NCBI RefSeq assembly: GCF_016412875.1
Contig: NZ_JAEKPD010000007.1
Span: 124,001 to 188,000, forward strand
Direction: 5' to 3'
DNA from: Palleronia pontilimi
Lineage (GTDB): Bacteria; Pseudomonadota; Alphaproteobacteria; Rhodobacterales; Rhodobacteraceae
Length of the DNA: 64,000 nucleotides
Positions within the stretch are counted from its first letter, which is position 1, and each line of letters begins with the position of its first letter. The translations under genes and the position numbers were made by a program. Below are positions 1-9,463 of this stretch, piece after piece. The notes under the pieces were generated by a model. The model was not told the DNA's origin. It searched no databases and saw only the letters and a list, made by a program, of their open reading frames with translations.

Positions 1-1406
1 GCCGCACCCAGCACGTTCAGGATCTTGCCCCGGAGCGGCAGCAGGGCCTGCGTCTTGCGCTCGCGCGCCATCTTAGCCGACCCGCCCGCTGAATCGCCTT
101 CGACGATGAACAGCTCGGTGCCGTCGCGGGTGGCGGTCGAGCAATCCACCAGCTTGCCCGGCAGGCGCAGCTTCTTGGTGGCGGTCTTGCGCTGGGTTTC
201 CTTTTCCTGGCGGCGGCGCAGGCGTTCCTCGGCCCGCAGGATCAGGTAGTCCAGGATCGCGCCCGCCGCCTTGGTGTCAGACGCAAGCCAGTTGTCGAAA
301 TGGTCGCGCACGGCCTTTTCCACCAGCCCCTGCGCGGCCGAGGTCGCCAGCCGGTCCTTGGTCTGGCCCACGAATTCCGGCTCGGCGATGAAGCACGACA
401 CCAGCGCGCAGCCGCCCGCCAGCATATCCTCGCGCGTGATGTCTTTGGCCTTCTTCATCCCCGAGCGTTCGCCGTGGGCCTTGATGCCCTTCAGGATCGC
501 GGCCCAGAACCCGGCCTCGTGCGTGCCGCCCTCAGGTGTGGGGACCGTGTTGCAGTAGGATTGCACGAAGCCGTCGCGCGCGGGGGTCCAGTTGATCGCC
601 CATTCCACCTTGCCCGGCGCGTCGCGGAAATCGACGGTGCCCGCGAAGGGGCTGTCGGCATAGGTGGCCGCCCCGCCCAGGGATTCCTTCAGGTAATCGG
701 CCAGACCGCCGGGGAAGTGGAACGTGGCCTCGGTCGGGGTGTCGCCGTCTTCGATCGCGGATTTCCAGCGGATCTCGACGCCCGAGAACAGGTACGCCTT
801 GGAACGGACCATCTTCATCAGCCGCGCGGGCTTGAACTTCAGTGGCCCGAAGATCTGCGCGTCGGGGTGGAACGTGACGGACGTGCCCTTGCGGTTGGGG
901 GCCGCGCCCGCATCGACGACGCCGCCTTGGGGGATGCCGCGCGAAAACTCCTGCGCCACCAGCTTGCGGTCGCGGGCGACCTCGACCCGGACGTGGTCGG
1001 AAAGCGCGTTGACCACCGAGATGCCCACGCCGTGCAGGCCGCCCGAGGTCTGGTAGGCTTTCCCTGAGAACTTGCCGCCCGCGTGCAGGGTACACAGGAT
1101 CACTTCCAGCGCGGACTTGTCGGGGAACTTGGGGTGCGGATCGGTGGGGATGCCGCGGCCGTTGTCGCGCACGGTGACGCTGTAGTCGGCGTGCAGCTCG
1201 ACCTCGATCCGGGTGGCGTGGCCCGCCACGGCCTCGTCCATGGAATTGTCCAGCACCTCGGCCACCAGGTGATGCAGCGCGCGCTCGTCGGTGCCGCCGA
1301 TATACATGCCGGGGCGCTTGCGCACGGGCTCCAACCCTTCCAGCACCTCGATGCTGGACGCGTCATAGGCGGGGGCGGCGCTGCCCTTCAGAAGATCGTC
1401 GGCCAT
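1..1406 (-). CDS. parE: DNA topoisomerase IV subunit B (ParE), C-terminal part outside the window
   Basis: This is the ATPase subunit of topoisomerase IV, which with ParC decatenates daughter chromosomes. About 468 N-terminal residues are visible and the frame runs off the left edge. The GHKL ATPase motifs are present: EVLDNSMDEAV (N box), DNGRGIP, and the GGLHGVG loop. The transducer domain follows, and the Toprim motif IVEGDSAGGSAK lies at about window position 75-110. The start ATG at 1406 gives the normal ParE beginning (MADDLLKG, then EVLEGLEPVRKRPGMYIG). GyrB is the close alternative. The short N-terminus before EVLEGLEPVRKRPGMY favours ParE, but the distinction is made by eye. Confidence 0.9.
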   Translation of the reverse strand, partial: MADDLLKGSAAPAYDASSIEVLEGLEPVRKRPGMYIGGTDERALHHLVAEVLDNSMDEAVAGHATRIEVELHADYSVTVRDNGRGIPTDPHPKFPDKSALEVILCTLHAGGKFSGKAYQTSGGLHGVGISVVNALSDHVRVEVARDRKLVAQEFSRGIPQGGVVDAGAAPNRKGTSVTFHPDAQIFGPLKFKPARLMKMVRSKAYLFSGVEIRWKSAIEDGDTPTEATFHFPGGLADYLKESLGGAATYADSPFAGTVDFRDAPGKVEWAINWTPARDGFVQSYCNTVPTPEGGTHEAGFWAAILKGIKAHGERSGMKKAKDITREDMLAGGCALVSCFIAEPEFVGQTKDRLATSAAQGLVEKAVRDHFDNWLASDTKAAGAILDYLILRAEERLRRRQEKETQRKTATKKLRLPGKLVDCSTATRDGTELFIVEGDSAGGSAKMARERKTQALLPLRGKILNVLGA

Positions 1407-1517
1407 GGTGCTGCTCGCTTTTTCATTGGTTGGCCGCGAATGTCGCAAGAATAGCGGGCCGGGGCAATGCCACAGGACGTTCACGCTATTGTCGTGATTG
1501 TGTGTCATACTGCCCTC

Positions 1518-1700
1518 ATGGACCAGGACGATCACATGACTCACCTGCTCGACCGCGCCCGCCGGGGCCGGGTGTCCGCGCTGCGCGACACCGGTTGCCC
1601 CGAAGGCTTCTACGCGCCGCCGCCCGGTGCCGGGCCCGTTCCGCCCGTCACGCGGGAGGTGGTGGAGCGCCTGATGGCGCGCGGGCCGCGCGAAGGCTAG
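1518..1700 (+). CDS. small hypothetical protein, possibly leaderless
   Basis: This 60-residue frame begins MDQDDHMTHLLDRARRG and is rich in Arg and Pro. It lies divergently from parE. A CATACT hexamer at 1506-1511 sits seven bases before the ATG, so the transcript could begin at or next to the start codon. An upstream in-frame ATG at 1467 would lie outside that transcript. No family is recognised and no signal peptide or membrane segment is visible. Codon use is GC-rich like the neighbours. It is a plausible but unproven gene. Confidence 0.4.
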   Translation: MDQDDHMTHLLDRARRGRVSALRDTGCPEGFYAPPPGAGPVPPVTREVVERLMARGPREG

Positions 1701-2017
1701 GGCGCGCCATAGGCCCGACCGGCCGATCGCTTCGGGCGAATCCGCCCCGAAGGAGCCTTCCCCCTGTCACCGTTCCGGGGCCCGTCGGCCCTTCCCCTCC
1801 CGCCCGTGGATGCGGACGGCACGCTGGACGCCGTCGCCACTGGCCGGTTGCTCGCGTGGCTGCGGCAACCCCTGGGTGTCCCACGCCATCGCTCGGGTCA
1901 CGGGGGCTTGCCGATGCGCTGCCGCCGGACGGCCCCGCGATGGACGCGGCGGCGTGACTGGCCTCGGCCGCGCGCCGCTCTAGCCTTGTGAGGCAGGGCA
2001 AACGCGAAAGGCAGACC
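1701..2017. other. 317-base intergenic stretch without a convincing gene
   Basis: No frame here looks like a conserved protein. A short hairpin near 1730-1760 is formed by CTTCGGG and CCCGAAG. A CTAGCCT element at 1980-1986 stands 38 bases before the epimerase ATG and is a candidate -10 element. Short open frames in this stretch switch frame without keeping any recognisable domain. Confidence 0.5.
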
Positions 2018-2905
2018 ATGCGCATTCTTTTCACCGGCGGCAGCGGCAAGGCGGGGCGGCACGTGGTGCCGTACCTGATCGAACGGGGCCATTACGTCAC
2101 CAACCTGGACCTTGAGCCGCTGGAGGCCGAAGGCGTGCACAACCTGCAGGCCGACTTGACCGATCCCGGCCAAGTCTGGGGCGCGCTCACCCAGCCGTCC
2201 AGCTGGGACGACCTGGAAGCCCCGCGCGGCTTTCCCGCCTACGACGCCGTGGTGCATTTCGCGGCCGTCCCGCGGATCATGATCACCACCGACAACGAGA
2301 CGTTCCGCACCAACACCATGGGGACCTACAACGTGATCGAGGCGGCGCTGGGGCTGGGCATCCGCAAGGTGATCTTCGCGTCATCCGAGACGACCTACGG
2401 CATCTGTTTCGCCGATGGTGAGCGCAAGCCCGACTACATCCCCGTGGACGAGGATCACCCCACGCTGCCCGGCGACAGCTACGCCATGTCGAAGGTCTGC
2501 AACGAGGATACCGCGCGCTGCTTCCAGCACCGCTCGGGCGCCGACATCTACGGGTTGAGGATCAACAACGTGATCGAGCCCCATGAATACGCGGACATGT
2601 TTCCCGATTTCGTGGCCGATCCGGCGCTACGGCGGCGCAACATCTTCGCCTACATCGACGCGCGGGACCTGGGCCACATGGTCGATTGCTGCCTGAAGAC
2701 CGACGGGCTGGGCTACGAGGTGTTCAACGTCGCCAACCCGAATATGTCCGTGGATATAACCACCGACGAGGTGATCGCGCGCTTCTACCAGGGCGTCGAG
2801 AAACGCCGCGACATGGGCGCCGACGAGACGTTCTACAGCATCGACAAGGCGCGCCGGATGGTGGGTTTCGCGCCGCAGCACGACTGGCGCAACTACGTCA
2901 AATAA
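2018..2905 (+). CDS. NAD-dependent epimerase/dehydratase (extended SDR)
   Basis: This is an extended short-chain dehydrogenase/reductase of 295 residues, of the kind that modifies nucleotide sugars or related polyols. The N-terminal Rossmann motif TGGSGKAG is at residues 6-13, DLTD at about 47-50, and the active-site pair Y155-xxx-K159 lies in SYAMSK. The ATG at 2018 is preferred over a GTG at 1988 because it starts directly with the Rossmann strand and follows an AAAGGCAG ribosome site. The MATE gene starts 41 bases downstream on the same strand. The substrate cannot be told from sequence. Confidence 0.85.
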   Translation: MRILFTGGSGKAGRHVVPYLIERGHYVTNLDLEPLEAEGVHNLQADLTDPGQVWGALTQPSSWDDLEAPRGFPAYDAVVHFAAVPRIMITTDNETFRTNTMGTYNVIEAALGLGIRKVIFASSETTYGICFADGERKPDYIPVDEDHPTLPGDSYAMSKVCNEDTARCFQHRSGADIYGLRINNVIEPHEYADMFPDFVADPALRRRNIFAYIDARDLGHMVDCCLKTDGLGYEVFNVANPNMSVDITTDEVIARFYQGVEKRRDMGADETFYSIDKARRMVGFAPQHDWRNYVK

Positions 2906-2946
2906 CGTGGCTTGCCCTGCAACCCTGGCGAGCATATCGCAGGGGG

Positions 2947-4323
2947 ATGGGGTATCGGGAACACTTGCAGCGGGTTCTGTCCTTGGGCCTGCCGCTGATC
3001 GGCAGCCACGTGGCGCAATTCGCGATCCAGCTGACCGACACGGTGATGCTGGGCCGCTACGACGTGACCGTGCTGGCGGGACAGATCCTGGGCGGCACGC
3101 TGTTCTTCATCCTGCTGCTGTTCGGGTCGGGCTTCGCCTTTGCCGTGACCCCGCTGGTGGCCGAGGCCGAGGCGCGCGGCGACAGCGCCCCGGTGCGCCG
3201 CGCCACGCGCATGGCGATTTGGCTGACCACCGGGTTCGGGGTGCTGTGCCTGCCCGCGCTGCTGCTGGTCCGCCCGATCATGCTGGCGCTGGGGCAAGAG
3301 GCCGCCCTGTCCGAGCTGGCGCGCGACTACCTGGTGATCCAGGGCTGGTCGATCTTCCCGGCGCTGGGGGTGATGGTGCTGAAATCCACGCTGGCGGGCG
3401 TCGGGCGGACGCAGGCCGTGCTCTGGGCCACGCTGGTGGCTGTGGCGATGAACGTGCTTTGCAACTACGCGCTGATCTTCGGGCATTGGGGCTTCCCCGA
3501 GCTGGGCATCCGCGGGGCGGCGATCGCGTCGCTGGTGTCGACCCTGGCGTCGGCGGCGGTGCTCTGGGCCTATTGCGCGCGGGCGCTGGCCGAACATGCG
3601 CTTTTCGCCAAGCTCTGGAGCCCCGATGCCGAGGCCCTGGCGCAGGTGTTCCGGCTGGGCTGGCCCATCGGCATCACGCTGCTGGCCGAGATCGGCATGT
3701 TCTCGGCGTCGTCGGTGATGATGGGCTGGCTGGGCGCGGTGCCGCTGGCCGCGCACGGGATCGTGCTGAACATCGCGTCGGTGGTCTTCATGGTGCATCT
3801 GGGCCTGTCGAACGTGGCCACGATCCGGGCCGGAAACGCCATGGGCGCGGGGGATCGCGCGGCGTTGGTGCGGGGGGCCGCGGTGGTGTGCGGGCTGTCC
3901 TTGTGCACGGCGCTGGCGACCATTGCCGTGATGTGGGCCGCGCCCGAAGCACTGGTGCGGCTGTTTCTGGATACGGGCGATCCGGATTTCGCCGCCGTTG
4001 TGGCCCTGGGGTCCACCCTGCTTCTGGCGGCGGCGCTGTTCCAGCTGGTCGATGCCGCGCAGGTCATGGCGATCGGGCTGCTGCGCGGGTTGCACGACAC
4101 GCGGGTGCCGATGATCTACGCGGTGGTCAGCTACTGGATCGTCGGCCTGCCGGTGGCCTATTGGCTGGGCTTCGGGCTGGACTGGGGCGGGCTGGGGGTC
4201 TGGCTGGGGCTGGCCAGCGGGCTGGCGCTGGCCGCCGTCACCATGAGCACGCGCTTCGTGCTGCGCGGGGTTCAGTCGGTGGGCGCGAACGGATTGTCGG
4301 GATATTCCACGGCCATCAGATAA
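2947..4323 (+). CDS. MATE family efflux transporter
   Basis: This integral inner-membrane protein of 458 residues has about twelve hydrophobic segments, the length and pattern of NorM-like multidrug and toxin extrusion antiporters that use Na+ or H+ gradients. The N-terminus [20 protein letters not shown] with DTVMLGRYD is the typical first MATE helix pair. The ATG at 2947 follows a purine-rich GCAGGGGG site. Its last 52 bases overlap the 3' end of truA on the opposite strand. The substrate is unknown. Confidence 0.9.
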   Translation: MGYREHLQRVLSLGLPLIGSHVAQFAIQLTDTVMLGRYDVTVLAGQILGGTLFFILLLFGSGFAFAVTPLVAEAEARGDSAPVRRATRMAIWLTTGFGVLCLPALLLVRPIMLALGQEAALSELARDYLVIQGWSIFPALGVMVLKSTLAGVGRTQAVLWATLVAVAMNVLCNYALIFGHWGFPELGIRGAAIASLVSTLASAAVLWAYCARALAEHALFAKLWSPDAEALAQVFRLGWPIGITLLAEIGMFSASSVMMGWLGAVPLAAHGIVLNIASVVFMVHLGLSNVATIRAGNAMGAGDRAALVRGAAVVCGLSLCTALATIAVMWAAPEALVRLFLDTGDPDFAAVVALGSTLLLAAALFQLVDAAQVMAIGLLRGLHDTRVPMIYAVVSYWIVGLPVAYWLGFGLDWGGLGVWLGLASGLALAAVTMSTRFVLRGVQSVGANGLSGYSTAIR

Positions 4324-5048
4324 AGCCCCTGGGGCGGCGCCACCGGCCCGCAGCGGGTGCGGTCGCGCGCCTCGAGCGCCGCCTTCACGTCGTCCGGGTC
4401 CCACGCGCCGCTGCCCACGCGTTCGAGCGTGCCCGCGAAGCTGCGCACCTGGTGGTGCAGGAAGCTGCGCGCCTGGACGTGCAGGTGGATCTCGCGGCCG
4501 TGGTCGGTGTCGACGGATTCGACCTCCAGCCGGTCCAGCGTCTTGACGGGCGACGCAGCCTGGCAGAGGGCGGCGCGGAAGGTCGTGAAATCGTGCCGCC
4601 CCAGCAGGTGCCGCGCGGCGGCGCCCATGGCGGCCGCGTCCAGCGGCTGCTTCACGTGCCACGCCAGCCCCGCATCCAGCACCAGCGGCGCCCGGCGCGC
4701 GATGATGCGGAAAAGATAGCGCCGGGACGTGGCGGTGAAGCGCGCGTGCCAGTCGCCCGACACGCGCGCGCAGGCGGTGATCGCCACCGGGGCGGGTTTC
4801 AGGTGGTAGTTCAGCGCCTCGGACAGGCGGAACGGGTCCCAGTCCCGGCCCAGGTCGCAGTGGGCGACCTGGCCGCGCGCGTGTACCCCCGCATCGGTGC
4901 GACCCGCGGCGGCGATGGTGTGCGGGCCGGGCTCGAGCTTGGCGAGCGCGTCCTCGATCGCGCCTTGGACCGACGGCTGGCTGGACTGCCGCTGCCACCC
5001 CGCGAAGGGCGCGCCGTGGTATTCGATTTTCAGCGCGAAGCGGGGCAT
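4272..5048 (-). CDS. truA: tRNA pseudouridine(38-40) synthase TruA
   Basis: TruA converts uridines 38-40 of the tRNA anticodon arm to pseudouridine. The 258-residue protein has the conserved start [12 protein letters not shown] and FAGWQRQ. The catalytic aspartate is D52 in the [12 protein letters not shown] motif. Length matches the family. The gene runs convergently into the MATE gene and shares 52 bp with it, so both stops lie inside the other coding sequence. Its start is divergent from ycjX, and the intervening 154 bp hold a pair of perfect palindromes. Confidence 0.96.
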   Translation of the reverse strand: MPRFALKIEYHGAPFAGWQRQSSQPSVQGAIEDALAKLEPGPHTIAAAGRTDAGVHARGQVAHCDLGRDWDPFRLSEALNYHLKPAPVAITACARVSGDWHARFTATSRRYLFRIIARRAPLVLDAGLAWHVKQPLDAAAMGAAARHLLGRHDFTTFRAALCQAASPVKTLDRLEVESVDTDHGREIHLHVQARSFLHHQVRSFAGTLERVGSGAWDPDDVKAALEARDRTRCGPVAPPQGLYLMAVEYPDNPFAPTD

Positions 5049-5082
5049 GCCGCCCGGTAGCACGCAGCGGTCGGACGGGGAA

Positions 5083-5125
5083 CGTTTTCCTGCAGGAAAA
5101 CGGAACGGATTTGTCGACAAATCCG
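5083..5125. repeat. paired perfect palindromes
   Basis: There are two adjacent 20-bp perfect palindromes. CGTTTTCCTGCAGGAAAACG is at 5083-5102 and CGGATTTGTCGACAAATCCG at 5106-5125, three bases apart. They sit in the divergent truA/ycjX promoter region. The same arrangement recurs at 17076-17139 and 23897-23939, so this looks like a dispersed element and not a locus-specific operator. Confidence 0.8.
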
Positions 5126-5202
5126 GGCCCCGGGGCGGGCGGACGCTCTGGAAGGGGGCGGGGGGTGCGCCTATGTTCAGGGCTGGCAAGGGAGCGCGGG
5201 AC

Positions 5203-6612
5203 GTGATCATCGGCGATATAGCAGACGGCGTCAGCCGCCAGGTCGAGCGCGCGGGCTCGGTCGTGTCGGGCGCGTTCTTCGAGCCGGTGATCCGGCTGGG
5301 CGTGACGGGCCTGAGCCGCGCGGGCAAGACCGTCTTCATCACGTCGCTGTTGGCCAACCTGATGAACCGCGCCCGCATGGGCCAGCTGCGCGCCGCCGCC
5401 GACGGCACGATCCGGACGGCCTATCTGCAGCCCCAGCCCGACGACACGCTGCCGCGCTTCGACTACGAGACGCACCTGGCCGCGCTGATCGGTCCCGCGC
5501 CGCACTGGCCCGACAGCACCCGTGCGATCTCCGAGCTGCGCCTGTCGCTGCGCGTCCAGCCCACCGGCCTGATCGCGGGGATGCGCGGGCCGCGCAACGT
5601 GCACCTGGATATCGTGGACTATCCCGGCGAATGGCTGCTGGATCTGTCGCTGCTGGAAAAGTCCTTCCCCGACTGGTCCGCCGAGACGCTGCAGCGGATC
5701 CGCGGCCGCGACCAGGCGCGCGACTTCCTGGCGCTGCTGGACGGCACCGACCCCGACGCCAGGCTCGACGAGCCGCAGGCCCAGGCGCTGGCCGCCGCCT
5801 TCACCGGCTACCTGCGCCAGGCCCGCGAGGACGGGTTCAGCGATTGCACACCGGGCCGCTTTTTGTTGCCGGGCGACCTGGCGGGCAGCCCGGTGCTGAC
5901 CTTCGCGCCGCTGCCGCCGGGGGGCGGTCGCGGGTCGCTCGGCCGCGAATTCGCGCGGCGCTACGATGCCTACAAGCGCGAGGTGGTGAAGCCGTTCTTC
6001 CGCGATCACTTCGCGCGCATCGACCGGCAGGTGGTGCTGGTGGACGCGCTGGGCGCCATCCACGCGGGGCCCCGCGCGGTCGAGGACATGCGCCGCGCCA
6101 TGGGCGACATCCTGTCCGCCTTCCAGCCCGGCCGGAACAGCTTCCTGAGCCAGATCTTTCGCGGACGACGGGTCGAGCGGATCCTGTTCGCCGCCACCAA
6201 GGCCGACCACCTGCACCACGCGCAGCACGCCAAGCTGACCGCGATCATGGAGGCGCTGGTCGGCGACGCCAAGTCCCGCGCCGATTACGCGGGTGCCCGG
6301 ACCGCCGCCATGTCCATCGCCGCGCTGCGCGCCACCACCGAGGACCGCGTCGAGCACGCGGGCGAGACGCTGGACGTGGTGCGCGGCGTGTTGCTGGAGG
6401 GCGGCAAGCGGGCGGCGTTCTATCCCGGCGCGCTGCCCGAGGATCCATCGCATCTGCTGGTTCCCGCGCGCAGCGGGGCCGAGGGCTGGCTGGATGCCGA
6501 TTACGAGATCATGCGCTTCGCGCCGCAGCCCCTGAGCCTGAAGCCCGGCGAGGGACCGCCCCATATCCGGCTGGACCGCGCCGCCGAGTTCCTGATCGGG
6601 GACCGGTTGTGA
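5203..6612 (+). CDS. ycjX: YcjX-like P-loop protein (DUF463 family)
   Basis: This is a cytoplasmic nucleotide-binding protein of the YcjX/DUF463 family, found in many proteobacteria beside YcjF and linked in E. coli to stress and phage-shock type responses. The Walker A-like motif GLSRAGKT lies about 35 residues in, and a G3-like element IVDYPGEW follows. The GTG at 5203 has a GGAG site at proper spacing. An ATG at 5173 in frame is the alternative start and adds ten residues. It is co-directional with ycjF and the cNMP/TrxR gene. Molecular function is not established. Confidence 0.85.
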   Translation: MIIGDIADGVSRQVERAGSVVSGAFFEPVIRLGVTGLSRAGKTVFITSLLANLMNRARMGQLRAAADGTIRTAYLQPQPDDTLPRFDYETHLAALIGPAPHWPDSTRAISELRLSLRVQPTGLIAGMRGPRNVHLDIVDYPGEWLLDLSLLEKSFPDWSAETLQRIRGRDQARDFLALLDGTDPDARLDEPQAQALAAAFTGYLRQAREDGFSDCTPGRFLLPGDLAGSPVLTFAPLPPGGGRGSLGREFARRYDAYKREVVKPFFRDHFARIDRQVVLVDALGAIHAGPRAVEDMRRAMGDILSAFQPGRNSFLSQIFRGRRVERILFAATKADHLHHAQHAKLTAIMEALVGDAKSRADYAGARTAAMSIAALRATTEDRVEHAGETLDVVRGVLLEGGKRAAFYPGALPEDPSHLLVPARSGAEGWLDADYEIMRFAPQPLSLKPGEGPPHIRLDRAAEFLIGDRL

Positions 6613-6656
6613 GCGGGGGGCATCACGCGGGCTCGGCGCGTGTGGCGGGCGGTCGG

Positions 6657-6680
6657 CCGGGATATTTGGAAAAAGGTGAA
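6657..6680 (+). repeat. dispersed 24-bp repeat, diverged copy
   Basis: The sequence CCGGGATATTTGGAAAAAGG followed by TGAA lies between ycjX and ycjF. It resembles four other intergenic copies in this window (21640, 46122, 48004 and 54833) with the common core GGTATTT/GATATTT, then GGAAA and GATGAAG. This copy has GGTGAAG where the others have GATGAAG. Confidence 0.55.
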
Positions 6681-6768
6681 GGTAGGGGCGTGGCGCGCCG
6701 GCGGCGTCCAGGCCGCGCGTGGCTGAGTGCGGCGCGGGTCGCGGCCCCGGGGTCGGGGAGCGGACGGC

Positions 6769-7779
6769 ATGGCTGAGCGGCGCGGACCGGTCCTGATCGA
6801 GGACGTGGATGGGCCGCGCGTGTCGCCCGGCGACGCGCCGCAGGTGCCCGACACGATGGATGATCGGCCCGACGGCCAGGCGATGCGCACCATGGCGGCG
6901 CTGGCGGCGCGGCGCGGCTCGGCGCTGGGGCGGTGGTTCTGGCGCAGCGCCGGGGCGCTCTTCGTCTTCGTGCTGTCGGTCAGCGCGTGGCAGGCGCTGG
7001 ACGCGCTGTTGGCGACCTATCCGCTGCTGGGATGGGTCGCGGTCGTGCTGGTGGGCACCTTCACCGTGCTCTTGCTGCTGATCTGCCTGCGCGAATTGGC
7101 GGCATTGGCGCGGCTGGCGCGGATGGGGCGGCTTCATGCCGAGGCCGAGGCGGCGATCGCCAGCGGCGAGCTCAGCCGCGCGCGCAAGGTCGCCGACCGG
7201 ATCGCGGGGCTTTACGCGGGGCGCGAGGCACTCAGGTGGGGCCTGGCGCGCTTCGACGAGCGGCGCGGCGACGTGTTCGACGGCGACGCCCTGTTCGCGC
7301 TGGCCGAGGACGAGTTGCTGGCGCCGCTGGACGCCGCCGCCCGGATCGAGATCGAGGCGGCGGCGCGGCAGGTGGCCACCGTCACGGCCGTGGTGCCGCT
7401 GGCCTTCGCCGACGTGGCGGCCGCGCTGACCAGCAACCTGCGGATGATCCGCCGCATCGCCGAGATCTATGGCGGGCGCGCGGGCACGCTGGGCTCGTGG
7501 CGGCTGACGCGCGCGGTGCTGACGCACCTGGTGGCCACGGGCGCCGTGGCGGTGGGCGACGACATGATCGGGTCCGTCGCGGGCGGATCGGTGCTGAGCC
7601 GGGTGTCCCGGCGCTTCGGCGAAGGCGTGGTGAACGGCGCGCTGACCGCGCGGGTGGGCATCGCGGCCATGGAAGTGTGCCGACCGCTGCCGTTCTCGGC
7701 CCAGCCCAAGCCACAGGTGCACCGGGTCATCGGGCGCGCGTTGTCGGGTCTGTTTTCGGGCGGCAAGGGGGGCGAGTGA
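6769..7779 (+). CDS. ycjF: YcjF family membrane protein (DUF697, TIGR01620)
   Basis: This inner-membrane protein of 336 residues is the usual partner of YcjX. A polar N-terminus of about 45 residues is followed by two membrane helices, within GALFVFVLSVSAWQALDALL and PLLGWVAVVLVGTFTVLLLL. The C-terminal DUF697 domain has conserved VVPLAFADVAAALTSNLRMI and HLVATGAVAVGDD. The ATG at 6769 gives the normal MAERRGPVLIED start. A GTG at 6727 is in frame but lacks support. The stop overlaps the ATG of the next gene by one base, which indicates translational coupling. Confidence 0.85.
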   Translation: MAERRGPVLIEDVDGPRVSPGDAPQVPDTMDDRPDGQAMRTMAALAARRGSALGRWFWRSAGALFVFVLSVSAWQALDALLATYPLLGWVAVVLVGTFTVLLLLICLRELAALARLARMGRLHAEAEAAIASGELSRARKVADRIAGLYAGREALRWGLARFDERRGDVFDGDALFALAEDELLAPLDAAARIEIEAAARQVATVTAVVPLAFADVAAALTSNLRMIRRIAEIYGGRAGTLGSWRLTRAVLTHLVATGAVAVGDDMIGSVAGGSVLSRVSRRFGEGVVNGALTARVGIAAMEVCRPLPFSAQPKPQVHRVIGRALSGLFSGGKGGE

Positions 7780-9404
7780 TGGAAAGCCTGGCGCGCGATC
7801 TGGCGGAAATGCAGCGCATTCCCCTGCACGACAGCCACGTGGAGGCCCTGCGCCGCGCGGGGCGCGTGGTGCGGTTCGCGCCGGGCGACCTGGTCGTCAC
7901 GGCGGGCGCGCCTCAGGGCGATTTCGTCTACCTGGAAGAGGGCGAGATCGAGGTGGTGAACGCCTGGACCGGCGCGCGGCATCTGCCGCACACGCTGGGC
8001 CCCACGCAGTTCGTGGGCGAGATCGGGTTCCTGACCGGGGCGGCTGCGTCCATGTCTTTGCGCGCCTGTGCGCCCTGCCGTGCCATCGCGGTGCCCCGCG
8101 TCCGGATGATGGAGCTGATGTCGAAGATCCCCGAGATGAGCGACATCGTCATCACCGTCTTCGCCGCGCGGCGGCGGCGCCAGATCGAGCAGGGCGACAG
8201 CTCGCTGAAGCTGATCGGCGCCGACGTGGACAAGCGCGTGCGCGAGATCGCCAGTTTCGCGGCGCGCAACCGCATCCCCTATGACGAACTGCCGCTGGGC
8301 AGCGCCGCGGCCACTGCCGAGGCCGCGGCCTGCGCGCTGGGCCACGACCAGCCCGCCGTGATCTTCGGGCGCGACCGGGTGATCGAGGATCCGACGCCGC
8401 GCAAGCTGGCGCAGGTGCTGGGGCTGGCGTTGCAGATCGCCGAGTGCGAGGTGCTGGACGTGCTGATCGTCGGCGGCGGCCCGGCCGGGGTGGCGGCGGC
8501 GGTCTATGCGGGCGCGGAAGGGCTGAGCGCCGTGGTGGTCGAGGATACCGCCATCGGCGGGCAGGCGGGCACGTCCAGCCGGATCGAGAATTACATGGGC
8601 TTTCCCACCGGCATCTCGGGCGGCGACCTGGTCTGGCGGGGCGAGGTGCAGGCGATGAAGTTCGGCACCCGCTTCGCCATGCCCGCCCGGGTCGAGCGGA
8701 TCGAGCGGCGCGGGGACGAGTTCTGCGCGACGCTCGACGACGGCACCGAGCTCTGCGCGCGCGCCGTCGTGGTGGCCACCGGGGTGCAGTATCGCCGCCT
8801 GCCCATCGACCGGCTGGACGCGTTCGAGGGCGCGGGCATCTACTACGCCGCCACCGACAGCGAGGCGCGCTGGTGCCGCGACAAACCGGCGGTGGTGATC
8901 GGCGGCGGCAATTCGGCGGGGCAGGCGGCGATGTTCCTGTCGCGCTCGGCCAGCCACGTGCACGTGCTGATCCGGGGCGACAGCCTGGCCGCCAGCATGT
9001 CCGATTACCTGTCGTCGCGGCTAGAGGCCGATCCCGCCATCACCCTGCATTTCGGCTGCGAGATGACGGGCCTGCACGGCGACGACAGCTTGCAGGCCAT
9101 CGACGTGCGGAACAGGACCGACGGCACCGTCACGCGGCTGGACGTGGGCGGCGTCTTCATCATGGTCGGGGCCGCGCCCAATACGGGCTGGCTCTGCGGG
9201 CTGGCCGAGCTGGACGCCAAGGGCTTCGTCGTGACCGGGCAGGCCACCGGCGGGCGCTCGACCTTCGAGACTTCGACGCCGGGCATCTTCGCGGTGGGCG
9301 ACGTGCGCGCGGGATCGGTCAAGCGCGTGGCGTCGGGCGTCGGCGAAGGCTCGGTCGTGATCAGCGACGTCTGGGCCCATGTGGACGGGATAAAACACGG
9401 CTGA
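7779..9404 (+). CDS. cNMP-binding / thioredoxin-fold / thioredoxin reductase-like flavoprotein
   Basis: This three-domain protein of 541 residues has a Crp-type cyclic-nucleotide-binding fold at about 10-130, a glutaredoxin-like segment at about 145-220 (FAARNRIPY), and a thioredoxin-reductase-like flavoprotein from about 226. The FAD motif GGGPAG is at 232-237, and the second dinucleotide motif VVIGGGNSAGQAA and FAVGDVRAGSVKR follow. The redox CxxC of classical TrxR is missing; that place reads YYAATDSEARWC. Such fusions are known, but their substrate and ligand are not settled. It overlaps ycjF by one base, so its function may be tied to the YcjX/YcjF pair. Confidence 0.88.
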   Translation: MESLARDLAEMQRIPLHDSHVEALRRAGRVVRFAPGDLVVTAGAPQGDFVYLEEGEIEVVNAWTGARHLPHTLGPTQFVGEIGFLTGAAASMSLRACAPCRAIAVPRVRMMELMSKIPEMSDIVITVFAARRRRQIEQGDSSLKLIGADVDKRVREIASFAARNRIPYDELPLGSAAATAEAAACALGHDQPAVIFGRDRVIEDPTPRKLAQVLGLALQIAECEVLDVLIVGGGPAGVAAAVYAGAEGLSAVVVEDTAIGGQAGTSSRIENYMGFPTGISGGDLVWRGEVQAMKFGTRFAMPARVERIERRGDEFCATLDDGTELCARAVVVATGVQYRRLPIDRLDAFEGAGIYYAATDSEARWCRDKPAVVIGGGNSAGQAAMFLSRSASHVHVLIRGDSLAASMSDYLSSRLEADPAITLHFGCEMTGLHGDDSLQAIDVRNRTDGTVTRLDVGGVFIMVGAAPNTGWLCGLAELDAKGFVVTGQATGGRSTFETSTPGIFAVGDVRAGSVKRVASGVGEGSVVISDVWAHVDGIKHG

Positions 9405-9463
9405 CGGCGGAACCATCGCGGCCGATCCGGGTTGGGCGGCGTTAGACTTAGGGATGCGCCAAA

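Noticed and set aside
1701-2017. Short reading frames before the epimerase (for example 1806-1991)
   Set aside because: They have no ribosome site, no conserved motif and switch frame. I treat them as chance frames.
2907-5060. Long alternative-frame reading through the MATE gene and truA
   Set aside because: It is an Arg/Gly/Ala-rich shadow frame of the MATE and truA genes with no start signal and no homology.
2893-7722. A very long open frame on the reverse strand (about 1600 codons) and similar long antisense frames elsewhere
   Set aside because: It lies opposite well-identified genes, has no recognisable domain and an unnatural residue mix (Arg, His, Gln, Gly), and is explained by GC-rich third positions removing stop codons.
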